This document shows, piece after piece, positions 35,617 through 43,441 of a stretch of DNA of 64,000 nucleotides. The stretch lies in assembly GCF_023614235.1 (NCBI RefSeq), contig NZ_CP094264.1, positions 3,658,001 to 3,722,000 of the forward strand. The letters are read 5' to 3'. Within the stretch, counting starts at the first letter, position 1; each line of letters begins with the position of its first letter. Both the position numbers and the translations under genes were made by a program. Source of the DNA: Streptomyces sp. MRC013 (GTDB lineage Bacteria; Actinomycetota; Actinomycetes; Streptomycetales; Streptomycetaceae). The notes beneath the pieces were generated by a model. It was not told where the DNA came from. It ran no database searches and saw nothing but the letters and a program-made list of their open reading frames with translations.

Positions 35617-36912
35617 TCATCCGCGGCCCCCCGCCGACAGGGCCTCGCTCGCCGCCCGCTGGTAGCGCAGGACGGCCTGCTCGGCGGCGCGCAGGTCGCA
35701 GGGGACGCTCCACAGCATGCGGCGCGCCGCGTCGTACCGCTCGCTCAGGACCGGGTCGTCCGCCAGCCCCTGTCTGGCCGTCCTGGCCCGGAACGCGTCG
35801 AGGCGGCCGCGGAGTCCGGCGCGGACGGCGAGCGGAGCGGTCACCGCGGCCAGGGAGTCGCGGGCGCGCAGCAGCTCCTCCTCGGCCTCCTGCTCCAACG
35901 CCTCCAGCAGTGGGGACAGCCGGTGCCACCGGGCGTGGCGCCGGTGCTCGGCGGCGGCCGCCAGCCGCTCGTGCAGCGCGGTCGGCGGGCCGCTCACCGC
36001 CGGCACCTCCGACGCGGCGATCTTCGCCAGGACCTCGACGCGCGCGGCGCGTGCCTCGGCGAGGGTGCGGTCGGCCCGCGACAGCAGGTCCCGCAGCCGC
36101 AGCAGCCGGGACTCGGAGTCCTGCCGCACCTGGAGCACCGCCTCGATCTCCCGGCGCACGTCCTCCAGCGCCCGCGCCGCCCGGTCGTACCGGTCGGTGT
36201 CCGGCCGCCCGGCGCCGGGCGCCGAACTGCCCGCGGCCGGGCGCCAGAACGCCAGCGGGTCGCTGACGACCTCGGCGCGCAGCGCCGCCAGCTCCTCGGT
36301 GACGGCCTCCAGGTCGTCCCCCGCCGGGTGCTCCCCGGGCCGCACGCCGACGGAGCGCGCCAGCGACCGGGTCCGGTGCAGCTCCGCCGCGAGCAGGTCC
36401 ACCCGGGCGGGCAGCGCCGACCAGACGGCGTCCGCAGCCACGATGACGTCGAGGGACCGCGCGTACAGCTCGTTCATCCGCGCCACCAGCCGGTCCAGCG
36501 TGTACCGCTCCCCCGGCGCGCGTGCCGGGGGACCCTCCGCCGGGGGCCGCGCCGGGCCGGGCGGCGCGGGGGCCGGTACGACGACGCTCTCGCCGCGCAG
36601 CCGCTCCGTCAGCTCCGCCAGCTCCTCGTGCCCGGGCCAGCGGCGCCGGGCGCGCACCTCGCGGGCGGCGCGCAACGCCTCCGTGTAGACGTCGAAACAC
36701 GTCCACAGCAGCGCGATCGACCGCTCGGTCGCGTCCCAGCGCTCCTTGGTCGTACCGGTCAGCGCGGCGCCCTCGAGCAGTCTGCGGCCCGCGTGGTCCT
36801 GCAGCGCGAGCAGCGAGTCCTCGACCGCCTTGTGTTCCGCGCCGAGGCGTGCCAGCGCACGGTCCACCTCGTCCCGGTCCATCACCGGACCGGGAGGACC
36901 CGCGACGCCCAT
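35617..36912 (-). CDS. Hypothetical coiled-coil protein of the signalling cluster
   Basis: A 431-residue cytosolic protein dominated by long Arg/Ala/Glu/Leu helices (LDAFRARTARQGL, LERLRGE-like heptads, ESRLLRLRDLLSRADRTLAEARAARVE split over several turns). A Pro-rich linker separates an N-terminal helical part from the rest at about residues 110-130. No enzymatic motif, signal peptide or membrane helix. Its start (ATG 36912) abuts the end of the decayed glutamate-binding protein gene, and it lies upstream of PP2C and FHA genes on the same strand. I do not recognise a named family; a scaffold role in the phosphorylation system is only inferred. Confidence 0.8.
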   Translation of the reverse strand: MGVAGPPGPVMDRDEVDRALARLGAEHKAVEDSLLALQDHAGRRLLEGAALTGTTKERWDATERSIALLWTCFDVYTEALRAAREVRARRRWPGHEELAELTERLRGESVVVPAPAPPGPARPPAEGPPARAPGERYTLDRLVARMNELYARSLDVIVAADAVWSALPARVDLLAAELHRTRSLARSVGVRPGEHPAGDDLEAVTEELAALRAEVVSDPLAFWRPAAGSSAPGAGRPDTDRYDRAARALEDVRREIEAVLQVRQDSESRLLRLRDLLSRADRTLAEARAARVEVLAKIAASEVPAVSGPPTALHERLAAAAEHRRHARWHRLSPLLEALEQEAEEELLRARDSLAAVTAPLAVRAGLRGRLDAFRARTARQGLADDPVLSERYDAARRMLWSVPCDLRAAEQAVLRYQRAASEALSAGGRG

Positions 36913-36928
36913 CGATCACCTCTCGCTC

Positions 36929-37919
36929 TCAACAGGACGTTTCCGTCCGGTACTCGGGCGCGGACCCGCCCGGGCGGGTCCGCCTCGGGCCGCTCCCCGT
37001 ACGAGCGTGTCCACGGCCCGGTACGGTATGCCACCAGCACGTGGTCGACGCGGCCCACCAGGTCGTCGCGGCCCAGCCCGGCGGCCGCGCCGTGGTGCCT
37101 GATCGTGAGGGGCGCGCCCTTCGGTTCCACGGCCGGGTCCTGCGCGGCCTGCCCGGCGGCGAGGGCACCGTCCGTGACGGCCGCGTCGACCCCGCCCGCC
37201 CGGAGACGCACCGGGCGGTCCAGCCGGCTCGGCCCGGTGCAGCGGTCCGGGTCCTGCGCGGTGCCGTCCCGCTCGTCGCGGTGGACGGCGCCGTACGAGC
37301 GGCGTTCCCGCGCCTCGCACGCCGTGGAGCCCTCGCCGGACAGCGACGCGTCGTACCGGGTGGCCGCGGAGCCCTCGCGGGCGAGGACCTGCTGGCCGGT
37401 CCCGAAGACGGCGGTGGAGAACGCGACCTGCTTGACGCGGGCGCAGTTGATCGTCATGGTCCGCACGACCGGGCCGACCGTGCCGCTGTCCGGCGCGGCG
37501 ATGCGCTGGTCGGTGGATACGGTCCGGGACCTCACCGCGACGGGGCCGCCGAGGACGTCCGCGGCGGTGGTCCGCGCCAGGTCGATGCCGAAGCCCTCCG
37601 GAGTGCCCGTGGCGGGATCGCGGTAGCCCCGGCGGTAGCCGTTCTGGTCGACACCCACGACGAGCTTCCCCCGCGCCCTGATCACGGCGGCCGCCGGCCC
37701 GTCGGCGGGGGACGGCGGCAGGGACGCCTCCGGGTCCGAGCACTCCTCCCCGGCGTCCCCGGCGGGCCGCGCGCACCAGGCCCGCGCCGGACGGAGGGCC
37801 CGCCGGGTCGCCGTCCGGGCGGTGCGCCAGCGGTACGGGGAGCGAAGCGGCCGCCAGCAGGCAGGCGACGCCCACGGCACGTGCCCCGCGCCGCCCCGCC
37901 GCGCTCCACGGTCGTCCAT
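36929..37919 (-). pseudogene. Glutamate-type ABC transporter substrate-binding protein, decayed
   Basis: The ATG at 37919 has GGGGAGGG upstream. The product shows the SBP_bac_3 fold: RGKLVVGVDQNGYRRGYRDP, GFGIDLARTTAADVLG, VVRTMTINCARVKQVAFSTA, AVTDGALAAGQAAQDPAVE. But the signal peptide (GVACLLAAASLPVPLA) is in another frame from both the start codon and the mature protein, the middle (around SLSGEGSTACE) is scrambled compared with relatives, and the C-terminus changes frame again at a 24-base palindrome (36960-36983). At least three shifts make a true pseudogene likely. The intact protein would bind glutamate/glutamine outside the membrane or sense it for a kinase. Confidence 0.75.
36960..36983. 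repeat. Perfect 24-base palindrome
   Basis: gcggacccgccc followed directly by its exact complement. It lies at the frameshifted 3' end of the decayed binding-protein gene and could have caused slippage, or works as a hairpin between the two genes. Confidence 0.85.
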
Positions 37920-37965
37920 CGTGTCCCTCCCCTCGACTGTCACCGGTCCTCCGCGAGCCTGCGGT

Positions 37966-38711
37966 TCACACCCGCCAGGCGTCCCGGGCGCGCCCGGCCG
38001 CCCGGACGAATTCATCCTGCTCGTGGTCGACCGCCTTCCGCAGCGCCCGGTCGACCCGGTCGAACGCGGCGCCCGTCGACGCCTCGCCGCCCGTGACCTG
38101 TCGCAGCACACCGTCGCGGCCGCCCGCCCGGTCCGTGCGCCACGCCCGTGTGAGGGCCCGGTCGGGACCGGCCACGGCCGTGGCGTACTCCGTCGCGTAC
38201 CTGTCGCTCCTGCCGTCGTCGGCGAGTGCCGCGCCTCGTGCCACGGGGGGTCAGGTTCCCGTTCGCGCGGGCCTTCCGGGGGCCGATCCGCGCCCCGTTC
38301 AGCACCTTGAGCGAATCCTGCCCGTGTCCCCGTGCCCCTGCGCTCCCGTGCCTCAGCGAGCCCGGTCCGCGCGACCGCGTGGGCGCCCGCGAGCCACAGC
38401 GCCGCCGTCGTCGCGGCCCGGGCGGCCCGCACCCGGACCGGCCGCGCCCACCGGGCGCTCCTGCACCGCGTCCCGCCGGCCCCGCGGGGCGGTGTCCGCG
38501 GACCGGCCCGGGCCGTGCCCGGCGCCGAGGGGGCCCGGTCCCCGCAGGCGGTCCGGCCCGACGTGCCCGCGGCCGGGGCGGGGCCCGCCGACGCGGGCAC
38601 GCCCTTCCACGGGAGCGCGTCCGCAGGGCCGCCCGGTGGTGGCGCGGACGGCGGGCCCGGAGACGACGGGGCGCCCGCCGTCGCGAGTGGTGCGTTCCGC
38701 GCGTCTGACAC
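37966..38711 (-). pseudogene. Decayed membrane protein of the signalling cluster
   Basis: Two frames carry parts of one protein. The upstream part (38711 to about 38240) has a membrane helix in ARAATTAALWLAGAHAVAR followed by helical sequence. The downstream part (38244-37966) ends with AFDRVDRALRKAVDHEQDEFVRAA. I recall similar helical membrane proteins next to such binding-protein genes, but do not know a name. The frame change and the Pro/Arg-rich N-terminus suggest decay together with the neighbouring binding-protein gene. Confidence 0.5.
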
Positions 38712-39109
38712 GTGACCTCCCCCGGTCTCCAGCGCCGGCCCGCCCGCTCCCGGTCTCCTCGGAAGGCGGCGGCCCGGTCAGCAGTATGGCCGCAGGGGAA
38801 CGGCGGCGACACGGTCTTGACTGGATCTTGTTCTCGTACCCGGCGTCCGCTCCGCACCCTCATTCGATCCCCTGCCCGGACAACACCGTTCCTCCCCCAT
38901 GGGTTCCAGCGCCGGCGTGAACCACACCCTGAGCGCCTCCCCGGCCGCCTCGTGCGCCCCCACGTCGTCGAGGCCCGGCAACGCCGCGCCCGGCACCGGC
39001 GCCGCCACCACCACACGCGGTGCCGCACGGGACGCCCGCTCCCGCGGCAGGGCAGACCACGGAACGTCGGGAGTACGGCGGCCCCCGGCCCGAGGGCCCG
39101 GCCGCCACC
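38712..39109. other. Junction between signalling cluster and RHS remnant
   Basis: About 400 bases without a recognisable gene. Open frames run into the RHS remnant but have no homology I can see before about 39110. A likely site of deletion or insertion. Confidence 0.35.
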
Positions 39110-41156
39110 ACGTACACCTACCTCCCGGCGGCCGCCAGGCCGCGGTCACCGGACCAGGCCAAGCGGAGCTGCTCCTACGACCTGTTCGGCCGCCAGACCA
39201 GCGCGACCGACCCGGACAAGGGCACCGCCACCACGGTCTACGACGAACTCGACCAGGCGGTCAGCGCCACCGACGCCCGAGGCAAGACCCCGGTGACCGA
39301 GTACGACGCCCTCGGCCGGAAGACCGGCCTGTGGGACGGGGCGAAGACGGACGCCGGCAAGCTCGCCGCTTGGACGTACGACCTCCTTGCCAAGGGCCAC
39401 CCGGACAGCTCGGTCCGCTACGAGAACGGCGTCAACCAGACCACCAGCAAGGCGTACACCCAGAAGGTCACCGGTTACAACGCCCTGTACCAGCCCACCG
39501 ACAGCCAGACGGTCCTTCCGGCCGGTGAGCCGCTCGTCGCCGCCGGTGTGCCGGCGACGCTGTCCTCTTCCACCACCTACGGTCTGGACGGCTCCGTCCT
39601 GAGCTCGACGATGCCCGCTGTGGCGGGACTCGACTCGGAGACCGTCACCATCACGCGTGGCGAACTGGGCCAGGAGACGAAGGTGGCCAGCGGCACCGGC
39701 TACCTCCTGGGAGCCGCGTACTCCCCGCAGGGCGACGTGCGCCAACTCACCCCGGGCACCAGTTCGGCCGAGACGGCGAAAAAGGCCTACGTCAACTACG
39801 ACTACGAGACCGGCACCCGTCGACTGACCCGCTCGTACGTCACCGACACGGCGCACTCCCACATGCCGCAGGATCTTCAGTACACCCAGGACGACGCGGG
39901 CAACGTCACCTCCCTCTTCGACGCCACCACCCAGGGCGGCACCTCGAAGGCCGACTACCAGTGCTTCGCCTACGACGGCCACCGCCGCCTCAGCGAGGCC
40001 TGGACGCCCGGGACAGCCGACTGCGCCACCACCGGCCGCACCACGGCCAACATCGACGGCGCCGCGCCGTACTGGCACAGCTACACCTACAACGCGGCCG
40101 GTCAGCGCGCCACGGAGACCGAGCACACGGCCACGGGCGACAAGACCACCACGTACGCCTACGGCACCACGACGGGCCAGCCGCACCCGCCGGCCAGGAC
40201 GACCGGCGCGAAGAACGCCACGTACGCCTACGACAAGGCGGGCAACACCACCAGCCGCCCCGGCACCCAGGTCCAGCAGACGCTGACCTGGAACAGCGAG
40301 GGCAAGCTCGTCGGCACGACCGAACCGGCGGTCGGCACCAAGCCCGCCCTGGGCACCAGCTACCTGTACGACGCCTCGGGCGAACTGCTCGTCCGTCGTG
40401 CCGCGGGCGACGGCGACACGATCCTCTACCTCGGCTCCACGGAGGTCCGCCTCACCACGAAGGGCACCGCGAAGACCCTGTCCGGTACCCGCTACCACAC
40501 GGCGGCGGGCAAGACGATCGCGGTCCGCACCACGACGGCGGGAGTCACCGGCGGCAAGCTCAGCCACCTGGCCGCCGACCACCACGGCACGGGCACCCTC
40601 GCCCTCGACGCCACGACCATGGCGGTCACCAGGCGCTACACGACCCCCTTCGGCGCCCAGCGCGGCCCGACGGCCCCCACCTGGCCGGACGACAAGTCCT
40701 TCCTTGGTAAGCCGGAGGACAAGACCACGGGCCTCACTCACATCGGCGCCCGCGAATACGACCCCGTGATTGCGCGGTTCCTGAGTGTGGACCCGAAGCT
40801 GGAGTTGGGGAAGCACCAGTCCATGAACGGGTACTCCTACGTGGAGAACAACCCCCTTGTCCGACCCGACAGGCTTGAGCAGCGGCTTCACCTGCATCCC
40901 CGGCAAGACGTGCCCCGAGGGGTCCGAAGCGCTGGAAAAGAACATGTCGAACGTCGATTGGGGCGGCGGTGGCGGTTCCACCAACGGTGGCGGCGGTAGC
41001 GGTAGCGGTGGCAGCGGCTCCGGCTCCGGCCTGCAGCGTGTAGGTGCAGGGCTCCTGACACGTTGCGGTGGCGAGGAAGTGCACAACACCCTGGCACCAG
41101 AGGATGATCCGGTTGGTCCAGTCGCATACGGGCTGATCCGTAATTTTGCCTATTGA
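39110..41156 (+). pseudogene. RHS/YD-repeat protein, 3' remnant
   Basis: The C-terminal part of an RHS (YD-repeat) protein. Typical repeats are visible: YDLFGRQTSATDPDKGTAT, YDALGRKTGLWDG, YDKAGNTTSRPG and the RHS core end GAREYDPVIARFLSVDP, then NGYSYVENNPL. At about 40850 the frame changes; the expected SDPTGL follows in the next frame. The variable C-terminus is short: a CIPGKTCPEG segment, a Gly/Ser linker (GGGGSGSGGSGSGSG) and about 30 more residues, too short for most toxins. The 5' thousands of bases and signal peptide are absent. GC is slightly lower than in flanking genes. A displaced 3' end, as formed when RHS tips recombine, is likely. Confidence 0.8.
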
Positions 41157-41401
41157 TCCGAAACGCTTTGGGTTCAGGCTGGTTGACTGTGCGTGAGTGA
41201 TCTGGTGGGGGACGCGTGGACGTGGTCGCCGGACGCGCAGGAGGCTGTGCGGCTACTTCGGCAGCCCCGCCGTCCGCTACATCCTGGACGAGAACTCCAT
41301 GAGTTCTCATCAATACGAGTTCACCCGAGCGCTCTCCAAGGCGGTACGCAAGGAGGGGGCGTCGGCGCAGCCCGCCCCCGCAGTGATCCGTGCCGGATGT
41401 T

Positions 41402-41439
41402 CGAAGGCGCCCCGCACCGATCGGTGCGGGGCGCCTTCG
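41402..41439. terminator. Perfect 19-base-arm bidirectional terminator
   Basis: cgaaggcgccccgcaccga is followed directly by its exact complement (41402-41420 and 41421-41439). It sits between the RHS remnant and the mscS-type gene, whose stop is at 41453, and suits termination from both sides. The 245 bases before it (41157-41401) hold a short open frame with no identity. Confidence 0.88.
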
Positions 41440-41452
41440 GGTTCGTACGGCG

Positions 41453-42588
41453 TCAGCCCTTCGAGAGGTTCGGGCCCGCTGACGGCTGGGGTATCGACGG
41501 GGGCTGCTGGAGCGGGGCCGCGGCCACCGACTGGGGGTCGTCGGGGAGGCGAAGGCGGACGGGGCGGCCACGGCGGCGGCCGGATCGGGGGCCGGGGCGT
41601 CCTCCGCGGGCAGCGGGACGCCGCCCACGATGCGGACGCCCGCCGCGTCGAAGGCGCGCTTGACGCGCCAGCGGATCTCCCGCTCCACGCTCAGCGCCTT
41701 GCCCGGCATCGTCTTCGCCGAGACCCGCAGCGTCATCGAGTCGATCATGACCTCGGTCAGGCCCAGCACCTCGATCGGGCTCCACAGGCGCTCGTTCCAG
41801 GGCTCCTCCGCGGCCATCTCCTCCGCCACGCCCTCGATGAGCCTCCGCAGCGCGTCGAGGTCCTCCGTCGGGCGGACCGTCACGTCCACGGCGGCCGTCG
41901 CCCAGCCCTGGCTGAGGTTGCCGATCCGCTTGATCTCGCCGTTGCGGACGTACCAGATCTCGCCGTCCACACCGCGCAGCTTCGTCACCCGCAGGCCCAC
42001 CTCGATGACCTCGCCGGACGCCACGCCCGCGTCGATCGAGTCACCGACGCCGTACTGGTCCTCCAGGATCATGAAGACGCCCGACAGGAAGTCCGTCACG
42101 AGGTTTCGGGCGCCGAAGCCGATCGCCACACCGGCCACACCGGCCGAGGCCAGCAGCGGCGCCAGGTTGATCTGGAAGGCGCTCAGGACCATCAGCGCCG
42201 CCGTGCCCATGATCAGGAACGACGCCACCGAACGCATGACCGAGCCGATCGCCTCCGACCGCTGGCGGCGCCGCTCCGCGTTCACCAGCAGCCCGCCCAG
42301 GGTCGTGCCCTCCACGGCCTGGACGCTGCGGTTCATCCGGTCGATCAGCTTCGTCAGCGCCCGCCGGACCAGGAAGCGGAGGGTGCACGCGATGGCGATG
42401 ATCAGCAGGATGCGCAGGCCGGTGCTGACCCACGTGGCCCAGTTCTGCTCCACCCAGCCCGCGGCCTCCCCGGCCTGGCGGGCGGCCTCGTCCAGGGACA
42501 CGGGGGCCACGGAAGGGGAGGGGGCGGAGTCGGTCGAGGGGACAGCGGGGGGAGCCGACCACAGCACGGGGGGACCTCCTGGCATCAC
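41453..42588 (-). CDS. MscS-family mechanosensitive ion channel, C-terminal frameshift
   Basis: About 378 residues. An N-terminal helix (TGLRILLIIAIACTLRFLV) precedes the MscS core: FLIMGTAALMVLSAFQINLAPLLASAGVAGVAIGFGARNLVTDFLSGVFMILED, here read as TM2, the Gly/Ala-rich pore helix and the start of the beta domain. It protects against hypo-osmotic shock. In the main frame the gene would run on to 40888 through antisense RHS sequence. The natural C-terminus (ending PSAGPNLSKG just before the terminator) is in another frame, so a base is missing in the G runs at 41533-41546. Only the disordered tail is affected. The ATG at 42588 is the likely start, with alternatives downstream. Confidence 0.85.
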
Positions 42589-42801
42589 GGGCGGGTCGCT
42601 TCCATTAAACGGGGGGAGCCCTGGGGTTCGTCGCCGTGTTCGGGGGAGAGCCTTCTCTCATGTGGGGATGACCACCCTGTGGTGGAAAACACCTCCGTCC
42701 CGTTATCCCCATGTGGTGGCGCTCCGACCTTGCATGAGGAGAGACTGAGAGCAGATCGTCCCGGCGCGAGCCACGCGCCGCCGGCGTACAAGGAGGCACG
42801 C

Positions 42802-43338
42802 GTGCCGCACGTCCTGGTCCTCAACGCGTCGTACGAGCCCCTCGGCGTCGTACCGCTCCGCCGCGCGCTCGTACTCGTCCTCGAGAACAAGGCCGTGTGC
42901 CTCGAGGAGTCCGGCGCCCTCATGCACAGCGCGACCCGAGCGATCGCCGCCCCCAGCGTGGTGCGGCTGAAGCGGTTCGTACGGGTCCCCTACCGGGGGC
43001 CCGTTCCCCTGACCCGCAAGGCGCTCTTCGCCCGCGACGGCGGGCGCTGCATGTACTGCGGTGCCGTCGCCACCAGCGTCGACCACGTCGTCCCGCGCAG
43101 CCGCGGCGGCAAGCACGCCTGGGACAACGTGGTGGCGGCGTGCCGCCGCTGCAACCACGTCAAGGCCGACCGGCACCTGCGCGAGCTGGGCTGGCGGCTG
43201 CACCAGCCGCCCGCGCCGCCCACCGGGCTCGCCTGGCGCATCATCGGCACGGGGCACAGGGATCCGCGCTGGCTGCCCTACCTGCAGCCGTACGGCGCGG
43301 ACGACGTCCTGGCCCGGATCGACGGCGTCTCCGCCTGA
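42802..43338 (+). CDS. HNH endonuclease domain protein
   Basis: A 178-residue protein. The GTG at 42802 has AAGGAGG at ideal spacing. The first 80 residues (HVLVLNASYEPLGVVPLRRA...) are a conserved N-terminal extension; the HNH part is CMYCGAVATSVDHVVPRSRGGKHAWDNVVAACRRCNHVKADR (about 95-135) with two CxxC zinc pairs, quoted here only as a position range for the whole motif. Such stand-alone HNH proteins are universal in actinobacteria and not part of a defence cassette as far as known. It is divergent from mscS. Role unknown. Confidence 0.9.
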   Translation: MPHVLVLNASYEPLGVVPLRRALVLVLENKAVCLEESGALMHSATRAIAAPSVVRLKRFVRVPYRGPVPLTRKALFARDGGRCMYCGAVATSVDHVVPRSRGGKHAWDNVVAACRRCNHVKADRHLRELGWRLHQPPAPPTGLAWRIIGTGHRDPRWLPYLQPYGADDVLARIDGVSA

Positions 43339-43441
43339 CGCCCGGACCCCGCCGCGGCCGCCGCGCCCGGACCGGTCCTCCCCGAGCGGGGCGGCCGGCC
43401 CGCTCGGAGAGCGGAGGGCGCCGCGGCGCCGGGGGCTTCCC

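Noticed and set aside
40888..41452. Extension of the MscS protein by about 190 residues.
   Set aside because: It runs through the bidirectional terminator and antisense to the RHS remnant; the natural C-terminus lies in another frame.
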